Below are positions 19,418 through 36,295 of a stretch of 64,000 nucleotides of DNA, one piece after another. A program made the translations under genes and the position numbers. Within the stretch, counting starts at the first letter, position 1. Every line of letters begins with the position of its first letter. Below the pieces are notes generated by a model. The model did not search any database, was not told the origin of the DNA, and worked only from the letters and a program-made list of their open reading frames with translations. Source of the DNA: Persicaria tinctoria (lineage: Eukaryota; Streptophyta; Magnoliopsida; Caryophyllales; Polygonaceae); the NCBI GenBank assembly GCA_037127255.1, contig JBANSL010000020.1:62507598-62571597 (forward strand). The letters are read 5' to 3'.

Positions 19418-21126
19418 TATTTAATGTGTGAACGGGTTTGTTTTCGTTCCTTTTGAAACTCACTTTTGACAATAAATAAGGTTTTCTTTTTAACAACGGC
19501 ATGATCCAAAATTCTAAGCTAAAAAAGTGCATAATATATACCAACGTTCAACTTAATTGCTTTACAATTTTACATGGCGAAATCGCTCACCCTGATGTTC
19601 CTCACTCTTGGCTTAACAGAAATTGTGAGATAATGTAAATTATGGTGACTTAACTGACAACAAAGGCTGAGGTTCAGTACTCGATCATTACGCACAAGGA
19701 GCTCATTATCTGTGAGGCTAGGTTACTTCCACACTGCCATTGGTGAGACTCGATTCTTAGTCTTTTACTCAAGATATCAACATTCAACGGTTATATGTAA
19801 GACATTACTATACTTGTTTTAAAAAAAATATCATTTTATTATATATATATTTTAAAAGTTAAAAATTATATAAAATACTAATTTTTTAATATAATTTTAT
19901 ACTTATTTATAAAACTATTAATTAAAAAATTAATATTTTATATAATTTTTAACTTAAAAAAAAGCACCAAGTTAATGGGGGCGGAAGTATATATAAAATA
20001 TTGATAAATCATTCTTATCTCAATAGCCAATTAGATTTGAAAAAAATATAAATAAATGTAAGAGGGAAATTAAAGTTACTTATTCCATGCAAGAAAATCA
20101 GAAATTAAAATTCTGATAGGCTAGGTAGGCTAAAATTTTCTTATACATATAATTTCTATTGATAAAACCTTTAATTTAATAAATAAATGTATAATTTTTT
20201 TTGTTAATTTCTCTTAATTTTTATCTATTATTTTATTTTATTTTTAAAAGGACAAACTAGATGGATCCCAACCCACCCCTCGACCCGTCCCTGATTATTC
20301 CGTGCGGATCATGGTGCTCCACTATAAAGACATTTACACAGGGTCATCACCCGACAATATAATCGCATATGAATATATGGGCCCTAAAAACTATCATTAC
20401 CACTTGTTAATGAAGTTATTTTATCCAATTAATATATAACATTTGTGCCCAAATTATTCCTCATATGTATAATGATGATCTATGAATAACACCCTAGTTT
20501 AATTTGATGGTTCAAGATCCAATATTTTAACTATAAATAACACACTAGTTTCAACAACTTGTCATACAAGCAAAACATCACCTCTCTCACAAGCTCGATC
20601 TCGATCATATACTATTATATTATATATTTCATGGAGTCACATCCATTAATGGTTTCATTTTCAATTCCATGGCTTATAATCCTCATATTAAGCACGTTAC
20701 TTGCTTCAGCTACAAGCTCATGGGTGTCCCCAAGGCTCTCGGTCCGCGCCCCTGAGTGGCTCATGCAAAGGGGGGGCGACGAGTCCCCTCAGACACCTAA
20801 TGGCTACCTTGACGAGTACACACTCTACCACTACGAACAAACCCTAGACCACTTCTCCTATAGACCCGGAAGCTACACCAAATTCAAGCAAAGGTATCTG
20901 ATCAACCCCAAGTACTGGGGAGGTGCCAAGTCCAACTCCCCTATCTTCGTTTACTTGGGCGCCGAAGAATCAGTTGATCCCCAACTTACTTCTGTCGGCC
21001 TATTGTACGAAAATGCATCTAAGTTTAAGGCCATGATCGTCTTCATAGAGGTATATGTGTGTATATATATGTGTGTTATAAATTAATTATTAATTAATAG
21101 ATATAAACATAAGCATTTATGTGTTG
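19418..21126 (+). repeat. Segmental duplication, copy B
   Basis: Partner of 1408-3407. Homology covers promoter, exon 1 and intron 1. It lacks the insertion found at 2203-2587 in copy A. The 5' part, 19418-20530, is AT-rich and holds no other gene. Confidence 0.88.
20532..20539 (+). promoter_or_regulatory. TATA box of the S28 peptidase gene
   Basis: TATAAATA about 95 bases before the ATG at 20631, conserved in copy A. Confidence 0.6.
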
Positions 21127-23797
21127 CAGCATCGATTTTATGGGGAATCATTTCCTTACGGATGGAACTACGAAGAGGCGATAAAACACGCGGAAATAAG
21201 AGGGTGTTTGAGCACATCACAAGCCCTAGCAGACTATGCGGAGATCATCTCATACGTGAAGCGCAATTATTCGGCAGACCTAAGCCCTGTTGTTGTATTT
21301 GGAGGTTCTTATAGTGGCAGTAAGTATAATTAATCTAATTAATTAATGCTAATTAAATGATTTTATGATGTAATTAATTAATTAATTGTTTAATTGATCA
21401 GTGCTAGCAACGTGGTTTCGGCTGAAATACCCGCATATCGCCATGGGAGCTTTGGCATCCTCAGGTCCTGTGCTTTATCATGTCGGGAGCTACAATAAAT
21501 TCAATGATCGCGTCGCCAAAGATTTTTGGGTAATTTAGATAATTAATTCAACGGTTAAGATTATCGTTCAACTTTCTATTACAGGATAAACTAGCTCGGC
21601 TATCTCGTGCTCCAATTTTTTACTATAGAAACATTTATATGTTCATAATATAAGTTGGTTTGAAAAATAAAGTCAATGACAAGTAAAATTAATAAAATTG
21701 TACTTAATTTAGTTTTTTATATTTGGATTTTTATGTAATTCTAAGTCTTATTTAATTCTCTTGCTGATATTTATCTTACTTTACTATATATATAATGTAA
21801 TTGTAATAAACCTATTTTATGTTTCCTACTGGCAATATAAAATGTAAACATAAAATCTTTACTTGACTATCATGTTTCCTGCTAATATTTTTGAAAATTT
21901 TGTAGTTCTGCCTCTAAATAAGACACCCAATTAATTAAATATTTTAGATATGAAGTAATTGTGACTAATTTTAACCTTATGCCAATGGTAATGGTAGGAC
22001 ACGAGTAAGAACTGCTACATGACCATAAAGCATGGATTGGAAGAGATTGCCAGAGTTGCTTCAAAACCAAATGGACTTGCCAAACTCTCCGATAGATATG
22101 GTCTTTGCAGGTATAACATATATATTACAAAAACTATATATATATATATATTTATAAATAACAAATCATATATATTTATATAATTTTTTTCACAAAAAAA
22201 AACATATTTTAAAAAATATGAAAACTATTATCATCAAATAATAATCTTTTTAATTTAAATAATTTTTACAATATGTTTATTCATGAAAAAATTGTACAAA
22301 TATATATAATTAGTTATTTATAGTATAATACTCCCTTCCGTTAAGAAAAACATGTCGTTTTAGGTATTTTGTTATTCACTATCCAAAATTACCCTGGTAA
22401 TAATTAGAGATTTGTTAGTTGTAATTTTCAATAAAGTGAAAAAATAAAGTAATAATTAGGGGTATAAGTTTATTTTTGTTTGCTTTTATTTTCTTTCTTA
22501 AAGATTGTGCAAATTTATAAAATGACGTGTTTTAATTAACGGAGGGAGTATAAATATAATTTTTAAAATTTTTTTTATCATAAATATTTAACCTTATGTT
22601 GTACGGATGAGTGGATGTATGTACTATATATGTAGGTTTAATTTGATAATATGTACGTATACATATGTATATGCAGGACGGCAAAAAATGCAACACAGAT
22701 ACAAGAACTTCTAATAGGGCAAATAAAAAAGGCGGCTCAGTACGACAACCCGCCGGCTTACCCGGTGAAAGCCGCCTGCAAAGTCATAGACACCGCTGCG
22801 AAGGGCGCTTATATACTCGACAAACTCGACGCAGCGGTTCTTGCTATTGCCAATTTATCCGCAACCACAAATGGTGTCAACGACGATTGCATTGATATTG
22901 ACCAACTAGATAACTACACAGGGATACTCATAAGTTACGAATGGGAGGTACATACATACATACATATATACATACATACATACATACATACTGGCCATCA
23001 CACACACAGAGATCTATATGACTAATTAGTTAACTCTTGACTCCTTGTAAAAAAGAGTTGCATGGAGTTGGTTCAGGACCAAGGGGTGAGTAAGGACTCC
23101 ATTTTCCCACCCAAAGCTTTTAGCGTCGTTGGATACACTAGGGATTGTGCAAGAAGATATGGTGTCCCGTCTCGTGGGACCTATTGGCTTAACCAGAACT
23201 ATGGTGGCAAGGTAAGCTACATACATCGATCCAACAACAAGCAATCAATGTATAAATCCCGACCCCGTTATTATTATTCAATGACGATACTTTGCTTTTG
23301 TTGCTGTGTGTTCAGCATATTAAGCTAGATCTTCGAAGATTTGGGAGCAATATCCTTTTCGTGAATGGGAATAGAGATCCTTGGGCTCCATCAGGGTAAC
23401 ATTACGATTTTCTACTCTAGTATTTAAAAAAATGTCTCATCGTAGACCGTGATTTTTAGAACACTGATTATGATTAAGTAATAAATCAGGAAAAAATTAT
23501 AACTAATAAATTTGCAGGGTGTTGGAGAGTATATCAGACACAATTGTGGCTCTTCTCCATCCAGGTATGTGAGTAATAATTTTAATAAGTAGCATAATAA
23601 TTAATAATTTTAAAACGTACTAAAGGTATTTAATTATATGTATATAATTTGTTATAGGTGCGCATTGTTTGGATATACTATTCTCAGCTAAAACTGATCC
23701 GAAGTGGCTAAAGGAAGTAAGAACCAAAGAGATGTCCATAATCCAAGGTTGGCTATCTACCTACTATGCCGATCTTCATGCCCTAAAAATGGCTTGA
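20631..23797 (+). CDS. Lysosomal Pro-X carboxypeptidase-like serine peptidase (family S28)
   Basis: Nine exons: 20631-21050, 21130-21319, 21402-21529, 21998-22110, 22677-22947, 23056-23211, 23316-23395, 23518-23564, 23658-23797. All junctions are GT-AG and phases agree, giving 514 residues, the normal S28 length. It should cleave a C-terminal residue after proline in the vacuolar or extracellular compartment. A signal peptide lies at residues 1-30. The catalytic serine is Ser200 in GGSYSGMLATWF, with Asp447 in [10 protein letters not shown] and His471 in GAHCLD. The family usually has GGSYGG and GAHH, so two residues next to the catalytic ones differ. Exon 6 uses AG/AGTTGC, the choice that keeps the frame. 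A Stowaway MITE sits in intron 4 and a CATA microsatellite in intron 5. A truncated twin lies at 2921-3343. Confidence 0.92.
22331..22548. mobile_element. Stowaway MITE, 218 bp, in intron 4 of the S28 gene
   Basis: TA-flanked ends CTCCCTTCCGTTAA and TTAACGGAGGGAG are an inverted pair. It sits between exons 4 and 5 and adds no coding sequence. Confidence 0.85.
22947..22993. repeat. (CATA)n microsatellite
   Basis: Run of CATA/TACA units right at the intron 5 donor of the S28 gene, interrupted once by TATATA. Confidence 0.85.
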
Positions 23798-25728
23798 TCT
23801 TGATCGATCGATCGATCACGATGTTTCGATTGAAGGGGATCAAACGGTCATCATCAATGTTTAGTGATCGATCTGCATCTCCTATGGGGTGCAAGTGTTA
23901 AGTAGAAAGTTAAGTAATTCAATAATCAAGGATGAATCTAGCTTAAATCTTTTTTTTTTGGAAAAAAAAAGGTATGTTTATGGTGTGTTATGTAAGCCCT
24001 TGGTTTATATATAAATCATCGTGTTATGGTTGAATCGAGCCACCGCATGCCCCCCCGGTTGTAACTTGTAACGACCAAGTATCGTCAAATACATGATACA
24101 AGCTTCGGTGTCAGTAAAGGTCCAGTCGACACGGGCTTTCAAAGCCGGCAAGATATGGCAGGGACGAGGATTCAAGAGACGAAGATATGGCAGGTTATTT
24201 CGGGGTTCGAACCGGGGATCTACGGATACTACCCACAAGTCCTTTCCGGTGAGCTATTCCGGAATGATTCGCCTGAATGATTACCGGTATAAAGCATATT
24301 ACGTTTGACATCAGTGGGCTAAAGTCCACATCACATTCTACATATGGGCTGGGCTTGGCCCAAATCATTATTGTCCACCAGATCCAATGGGACAGCTGGC
24401 AAAACAAATTTGCCAAAAACGACAAGGGATAATAATGGCTTGAGTTAAGTTTCTTGGGAGTTGAGATTTTGGGAGGTGATCATTTTGTTTTGGAATACTC
24501 GAATTTGATTGTAATTATCTGTTTTTGCGCATTCCATTGATTTGTTTATCATTTTGTTTTGGAATACTCTCCCATCATTTTAAGGAGGTAAAAACTATAT
24601 AAAATATTGTTTTTGTAATAATTTTTTTTGATAAGTTTATACTTATGACTACTAAGTATTAAATTATATAAAAAATTTATAATGTTTTTATCAACTCAAA
24701 AAACGTGCAGAAAAAAGACAAACGACTTTTACTTTCAAACCGATGGAGTAAATAACTAGTACTCCGTATATATTACTATTATATTCTTATTTTTAATCTA
24801 TTTTTTAATTAAAATTAATCATCTAATTATAATCATGTGAAATTAATACTCATATTCTTAAAATAACATCTTTTACTCAATACTCCATCTAAATAATACT
24901 AAGACAATGTATTTCGGTGAGTTAAATATTATAGATAGTAAGTAAAATGTTATTAAAAAAATATACAAAGTAATATTTTATACTGTTTTGAAAAATATTT
25001 TGTTTACTATTCATACCTGTTTTTTTTAAATAATAAAAACTATATAAAAATTAAGTTTTTCATTAGTTTTTTTATAATCTAATACTTGTTACTAAAATTA
25101 AGTAGGAAAGCATTTTATAAAATTAATAAAAAATAATTTTATATAGTTTTTAACTCTTAAAAATACATATTTCATATAAAATACTCACTAACATTTTTTT
25201 TTAGAACAGAGGTAGAATTTTTAGTATATTAAAATACATGTAGGAAAATCCAATGATTTATTATTTATATTTTAAGTTGAGAGAGGAGCACTATTCATAG
25301 AATAATAAAAATAATATTTAATATTATCTTTTTCATTAATTTTATAAAATAATTTCATACTTATTATTACCAATAACTATAATATATAATATTATTTTTG
25401 AAAAAAAGCTAATATTAATATATTATTTATTATTTACTTAAAACTATACATAAATAATATTTTACAAAACAGTAGTATTTGATTTAATGGACGAAATGTT
25501 ATCATGATTGTTGGCAAACCTATCCAAACTAACGTAGTTATCTCTCTCATAAGACAAAAGGCAAAACTGCAAAAGGAACAGCTGCGAATTTTTTCGTTTT
25601 TGAAAAAACAATTAAAAAAGAAAGAGAAGAAGAAGAAAAAAGAGGGTCAGAAATCAGAATTCAATCAAGTAGACTCCGGTAGAGTTTATCACCGAACCGA
25701 CCTGTTGGAGTTATCGGAAACCCTATCA
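23798..25728. other. Intergenic, AT-rich, between S28 and citrate synthase genes
   Basis: Besides the SINE-like fragment at 24185-24275, I see a short duplicated ATCATTTTGTTTTGGAATAC (24479 and 24549), low-complexity AT tracts, and a purine-rich citrate synthase leader (25600-25650). No gene recognised. Confidence 0.5.
24185..24275 (-). repeat. tRNA-derived SINE-like fragment
   Basis: On the minus strand a box B-like GGTTCGAACCCC lies downstream of a box A-like TAGCTCACCGGAAAGGAC. A relative with the same CTTGT.G.TA.TA.CC.TAG spacing lies at 62395-62465, so it is a repeated family and not a tRNA gene. Confidence 0.5.
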
Positions 25729-30127
<4,399 letters not shown>

Positions 30128-30623
30128 AGTGAAAACGTCTGGATTGCAGCAGCAGTATGTGGAATGTAGCCTTCTTATCAAGTAACAGGTAATAAAAATC
30201 CATGCAAGTTCCCTGCTTGGTCCTTGGAAAATGGTATACGATACGAAGTTTCCTGCAGTGTTTTTAGTGCAATAAAAAGCATTCCTAAGGTGCAGTTCTT
30301 CCAGGTACATGAATATATAAGTAAAACTAGACTCCTAAAAACTCGTATATGTGAAAGTTACAAGTGGAAGGGTACAACTATGTGTACCTACATATCTTTA
30401 GATCATGGGTTTTATTCCTCTCTTTCCTTACTATCAAAAACAACAATAATATATCCTTTCCTCGGTTTATTTTTTGTCGTTAAATATGTTAGGTTAAGGC
30501 AAACCTAACTGTTGTTGGTAGTCATCATCTTGAAATATCTAACAATGAAAAGATGCCTGCTTACCAAATTACATAGAAAACAATAGGCTCTCTATAAATT
30601 GGCTGCAATTGCATTCCTTTGCA

Positions 30624-31064
30624 ATGTTTACATTAAAACAAAATATGATCACCCCAGTGAGGATAGCACCCCGATCGCTACTAGTGCTACTCATTGCTGC
30701 CTACAGCCACATAGCCATGGCGAAAAAGCGTTTTCACATCATCAACAGGCTCGAGGAAGGTCGGCAGCTGACCCTCCATTGTCAATCACGCGATGATGAT
30801 CTTGGAATCGTCATGCTTGCAGACGGATATGAGGCATCTTGGAACTTCAGGCTCAACTGGTTTGGCACAACTCTGTTTTACTGCAAGGTACGGTGGCAAG
30901 GATCGGATGGCTGGCTCCGGTTTAATGCATATGATGCGGAGAGGGATGTACATCGGTGTTCCGACTGCCGATGGATGATTGCCAAAGATGGTTACTTGTA
31001 TGGGTTTGAGCCCTCTTCCGGGGAGTGGAAGCTCTATTCTTTGGTGAAAAATATACCGGGCTAG
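30624..31064 (+). CDS. Self-incompatibility protein S1 homologue (SPH family)
   Basis: Small, secreted, intronless gene. From the ATG at 30645 it has 139 residues; an ATG at 30624 would add seven. A signal peptide (SLLVLLIAAYSHIAMA) precedes the S1 domain: FHIINRLEEGRQLTLHCQS, LGIVML, WNFRLNWFGTTLFYC, and an RCSDCRW segment. The cysteines (C46 and the later YC, RC and DC) fit the disulphides of the family. Founding members are stigma S-proteins of poppy; most plant paralogues have unknown roles as secreted ligands. It starts about 500 bp after the citrate synthase stop in the same direction, which is only proximity. Confidence 0.88.
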   Translation: MFTLKQNMITPVRIAPRSLLVLLIAAYSHIAMAKKRFHIINRLEEGRQLTLHCQSRDDDLGIVMLADGYEASWNFRLNWFGTTLFYCKVRWQGSDGWLRFNAYDAERDVHRCSDCRWMIAKDGYLYGFEPSSGEWKLYSLVKNIPG

Positions 31065-31728
31065 AACAAATCTGAAATTCTACCATAACAAATCTAGTGC
31101 ATTTTTAGCTCTAAACTGTATTTATCAGATGTTTCACCACCTCGTGAAATAAATTCACAAGCTTATTATACCGCGGTCGATGGAAATGGGCCCAATCATA
31201 CATGCCCAACTTTTTTTTAGGCAAACCCAACCACAATTATATTTTTTTTACTAAAGAGGAAAAGGATAAAGAGGTGCAAACCATCCTAGGTTAATGACCA
31301 TCAATATTCCACGGGTAGTTTAGGGCTGTTATTCGAGCCGAATGAGCCGAGTATTGATTGTTTATATTCAACGAGCTCGAGTCGAACCTAAATTTTGACT
31401 CGTGATTAAAAATGTACCATACTCGACTTGTTTAGGAAATGAATGAGCTGGAGTGAGCTTTTTTTAAAAATTCATAAAATTGGGGCTTAATTCGAACGAG
31501 CTGAGCTAAAAAAAGGACCACCAATTATCACTCACTCATATTGAGTTATGATAACTTAGATGATTTCATTAACCTATACAAAGCATTACCTTTATGACTC
31601 AATACATGACAAAGAAATTCCATGGAGGATGCATTTGCAAGCTCATATTTTTGCAGGCAACAGGATTTAATTCCCTCCCTCAATCAAATATCCTATCTTA
31701 TGGCAACATAAAAACAATCTCCCTAAAA
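31065..31728. other. Intergenic with a GAGCCGAGCTCG-type repeat
   Basis: 31322-31508 is related to the insertion at 2203-2587 (both have GGG(C/G)TGTTATTCGAGCCGAA, then CTCGACTTGTTTAGGAAATGAA-like words). The remainder is non-coding. Confidence 0.55.
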
Positions 31729-34181
31729 TCATGTACCTGTCTGCTCACCATTTTCATCAGCCGGTTGCGTGGGAATGTCCTTAAACTCCTCAACTGGCTG
31801 AGGGTCAATCCTTTCGTCGATAGCTTGCACAGCTTGAGAAACCTCGGCCTTGATCACCTCACATGGTGGTTGGAACCCTTCGATGTCAACCTTGCAGTCA
31901 TCAGAAGGCTGGGGTAAGACTTCATTCTCGTAACCGTCTGTTTGGAATGTGCTAGAGGCATCAAGAGTGCCGTTCATTACAGAATGCTCGGGATCAAGCT
32001 CATCCTCATCTGCAAGAGAGACTGAGGTATCTGCTACTCCATTAACTGGCATACAATACTGATCATCCTCCATCTTATTAGAGGTCATGTCGTGATCCAT
32101 TTCACAGAGTTGGTCATTGACATCCTCATCAATTGTGTCACACAGCTGTGTTTCGTGATCGATATCACCAAGGGGAGGGTGAATGTGCACGTAATCAATC
32201 TCAGTTGCAGAAGGATTTGGCAGCAAGGTGTCTTCTCTGCCATCTTCATAGCATTCGTCCATTTCACCCTTCCTCCTACGCTTCCCCACATTTCGCCTCC
32301 TTACCTTCTCCTTCCCTCTTCCCCTCTTGCCATATTCATTTTCAGGTTCTATTGATGCCACTGTCACCATACTCCCAGCTTGGTCCCTTAAACACTCATG
32401 AACAGTGTATCTGATTCGAGTTATTAACTGAATCTGTTCATTATCCAGCCCTTGTAGAGAAATTGTATCCGCAATATGTGCAACCTCACGCAAAGTGGAG
32501 TTCTGGTTAAGACAACAGACAACAGATGAAATGCAAGTATAAGTAAGCGAGAGAGAGAAAAAACAGAGAGAAGATTTGTTTACCATCCTCTGAAATTCAG
32601 ATGCAAGAGGGATAGGCCTTCCTACAAATCTACGGGTAATTCTCAAGTACCAATGCATGTATTCGCTCTCATCCACAGCATCACTCTCCACGAGATTAAG
32701 ATAACGCTCTGACCATTCATTGAGTTCAGAATCCATTTTCTTGGACAAATCTACTCCACCATCAACACCACGACTCTTTCTCTCCCACTTATCCACAGTT
32801 GGTGGAATTGGTTGGTGTGCACCATATTGCCTCAAGACTCGATCTGGCAGGTGTCGCTCTGCCTTGTCAAAACATATCAACATAGTCTTTGATCTTCCTA
32901 AATCTCTTGTACATGCAATATCATTTGGTATAACAGAGAGATCAATATCCCTATAGGGATACCACTCCACCTGCCCCACAGAAAAGAAAAAAGTTTGCCA
33001 CAGCTATCCAGAAGAAGCATAATTCAGAGAAACTTCAGCAAAAAAAAAAGACACTTTTCCTTACATCACAAGGCTTCAGCGAATCAAGCGCTTTACGATA
33101 AAAGGTTATATCACGACTTGCAGTTGGGCCACTTTGTTTTCCTTTCCACTTAAGAACGAGAGGAAACTGATCATGAAGTGGCTCAGAAGTGAGCTTTGGT
33201 CGACCGATGTTGAGGTGGTAGTAACTCCAGCACTAGGGAAAACGGAAATGAATAAAAAATGCAAATTTCTTAAATCAGTAGCAGAGGAAAAGTCCTTGGA
33301 AAACTTGAATGCTCAGAAAAATAGATAAAGAAGAAAGGGTACAGAAAGTTGGCACTTGGAATCACCTGCAAAAGTGTTAAGCTGCCACTAACAGTGCTCT
33401 GAGATCTCAAAGAAGCATTGCCAAGTGCTCTATAAAGAAAAGACAAAGCAGCAGCACCCCATGCATATTTTCCGGATTGATCAAAATTCTCAAACAAAGG
33501 AAGGTACATGACTGGGACCTTGTTGCCTGTAGTAGTTGAAAAGATGGTGCTTCCAACAAGATAAAGAAGATAAGCACGTGTATGACGCTCTAAATCCTCA
33601 GGAGAAGCATTTTCAGGGCACTGAGAGAAACATTCCTTTAGCCAACTAAGCTTGATCATTCCACCGCTGGTGTATCCAGGCTCAGGTGCCCTTCCCAGAT
33701 ATTTCTCACATACTAAGTCACAAGTGGTATAAGTAACCCCAATAACGGGATCTCCATCAATGGCTAGTCCAAGCAACAAAGCAACATCTTCAAGTGTCAC
33801 AGTCATTTCCCCAACTGTCAAGTGAAACGTATTTGTCTCCCTACGCCACCTTTCAACCAAAGCAGAGATTAGAGGGTTGTCTAGACTGATTGCTGGGATG
33901 TACCTCAAGTACCCAAATCCAGCCTTATTAATTAACTCAATCTGCTTCGATGTGAGTGTCCATTGATCAAGTTTTGAAGTGTGTTCATGACATCTAAGCG
34001 CCCCACGCTCCTGTAATCATTCACCAATTCATGTCAGATTCATTATCTTATCTATAAAAAAAATCTCAAGTTCAGAATAACACTTCACCTGGCCCTCCCA
34101 CACTGCGGATGAAACATGCTTCTCTTGATCACATAGGACAGACTCATCCAATGGTCCTGGGTTGAATGCATACAGATCCAT
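31729..34181 (-). CDS. MAIN-like plant mobile domain protein
   Basis: Five exons on the minus strand: 34089-34181, 33366-34010, 33065-33232, 32584-32970, 31729-32502, giving 688 residues. It starts MDLYAFNPGPLDES and carries the plant mobile domain (aminotransferase-like, PMD) at about residues 45-400, with GYLRYIPAISLDNPLISAL, the TFHL..GE.TVTLEDVALLLGL block, a CWSYYHLNIGRP block and SVIPNDIACTRDLGRS. A cluster of Arg/Lys at 490-510 is a likely nuclear signal, and the last 175 residues are acidic and low in complexity. Arabidopsis MAIN and MAIL1 keep meristem cells viable and silence transposons; length and start fit the MAIL2 branch best, which is my inference. Intron 4 can be read through in frame, so an isoform with 27 extra residues is possible. 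Confidence 0.9.
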
Positions 34182-36295
34182 CTATCCCAACAAACAGGTC
34201 AATAGGTCATGAGCTTTATAACAGCAATGATTTACGACGAAATCCCCCAAAAGACGAATTTTGAAACCAAGTTTCTTATGGCAAAAAATGAAGACTGGAA
34301 ATCATCAAGCTTGAACAGATTGAGCAGAAAATGAAGATGGAAGCACATTATAAACCAAAAGAGGATAAAATATTTTCTCTGTCAAGATTCAGAATCAAAC
34401 AATGTGATAAAAAAAAAAACAAACAAATGTGAAGCAAACAACAGCAATCAACTCATCCCCGAGAGTATCATGTAAATCTCTTTGTCTAATCACACTCAAG
34501 CGTCTCCAACCTCCGCTTGAAACAAACTATATGGGTACAAGTCAAGCAACTGAACATGTGCCGCCAACAGGATAATAAAATATTTTCAGAGTCAAGATTC
34601 AGAATCAGTCAGGAACCACAGCATTGCCAGGCCTATCTAAAGTCTCAACCCAAGCACAAGTGCCGATTTACAAACAATCATCCTTAACCAATTTTTTTTT
34701 TACAAATCAAATAATCATCATACGGTCTATTTCAGAAACAGAAACTATCCGACTACTAAAAACCGAATTACTAATCCAAGTCCCATTCCAATTCCTACAC
34801 TAAGCTACATGTAAGATTGCAAATCGAACTACGAACAAACTAAACCAAAGTAAAACAGAATTATTGTTCTTCAGCGAATTTTTAGCGAAAAAAAGGATGT
34901 CGAAACTTCAAAATTGAATAATCGAAGTGTCAAATTCCACAAACGAGAGGATTCAAAAGGAATATAATGAGAGATTTGCTCGTGCAATAGAGTAGGGCGC
35001 TCGAATTAGCCGCAGCGAAAAATCCAGATTCACAAAATTGCATTCGGAAAACGAGAGCGAGGGAGAAAGAGAGAACCTGAGTAGTCGTAGGAAAGAAGGG
35101 AGAGAGAGACTGTGAGGCGGGAGAGAGAGAGGGACCTTGTGCTGATCGTTTTGCTAGGGTTTGGGGGTGAACCGATGTACTTCGTTCGCAATTGATCTAC
35201 AATGATTTCCCTCTGTTTACGACGTCGTTTTAACGCTGCTCGGGGGTTCCCCAAAAGAGAAAATTGGATGCATTGGACTACGTCGTTTTGACGCAATAGA
35301 TCGAATTTTTAGGAATCCCGCTATTTACGACGTCGTTTTGACTCTCTGGGTCCAAATATTTTCTATTAACCAAAAAAATAGTCCAATTTTTTTTAAATAA
35401 AAAATAAAAGTGATTATGGGTTAATTCTTAGTCTATTTTAATTTTCCTAAATATATGCTGAATTTAAACATTACTCGGTACTAAATTTAAATAGATACAC
35501 ACAATATGAGATCATCATCTCAATAGCCAAACATTTTTCCAATGACTTGTTTTATAAAACAATGGAATATATAAAATATCAACTTTTTTATAATAAAAAA
35601 AATTATAATATCATAAAAAAAAAAAGCCAAGATTTTATAGTATTGTTTTTATCATATTAAAACAGCATGTATAAATAATAAATGGCATATTGTTTTTATT
35701 TAATATTTATGTGTATATAATGTCTTGATAATTAATTTCGTTTTTAGTTACAAGATGAACCTTTTTTGCACCCAAAAATAGTATCAATGTCCATCAAGTT
35801 CAAGTCTAACCAACAACAAGATGCTGGATTTGCAGTTTGCACTTTGCAGCACACAAAATTGATGAACCAAAACGCTTAGTTGTACACAAAACAAAATTTA
35901 TGATATTACAAACTCCCTTTGACAGTTAGCGTCAAAATAAAATAACAAAATATTAGTTTTGGTCCTTTTGGAACATTTACCCATAGCACCATCAGACGTG
36001 CAAAAATCAAAATCCAAACCGGGGTTACATACAAAACATTAGTTTGGAAAGATATACCCATGATAGCTTTTTAATCATATGCAAAAAGAATACAAGGAAT
36101 AAGCAGCCAAGAAGCGTTCAAACAACTAAACAAGAGTTCCCTGTACTTCGAAATCTCAGGGGGAAGAAACTGCACATTTCTCAGGCATGGAATGGCTCGC
36201 TTGGTAGCTGCCGCCTTGGCATCTATCAATTCAAGAAAAGACGCAAAAAGTATATATACCGCAATGGCATTGTAGTCAGTAGGTTGATCATTAGG
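34182..36295. other. 5' region of the MAIN-like gene and PP5 3' flank
   Basis: 34182-35150 probably holds the 5' untranslated region with an intron (GA-rich tracts at 35050-35140). 35217-35344 has three TACGACGTCGTTTT-type words. 35345-36295 is AT-rich; I see nothing else in it. Confidence 0.45.
35217..35344. repeat. Three copies of an ACGACGTCGTTTT word upstream of the MAIN-like gene
   Basis: TTTACGACGTCGTTTTAAC at 35217, CTACGTCGTTTTGAC at 35278 and TTTACGACGTCGTTTTGAC at 35324. The core AACGACGTCGTT is palindromic and contains GACGTC, a bZIP-type site. They may be promoter elements or traces of a repeat. Confidence 0.6.

Noticed and set aside
25504..25728. Upstream in-frame extension of citrate synthase (75 codons)
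   Set aside because: Lys-rich translation of a purine-rich leader; the internal ATG at 25729 fits the family start and PTS2 position.
32085..32414. ORFs on the other strands across the acidic tail of the MAIN-like gene
   Set aside because: Shadows of a biased coding sequence.
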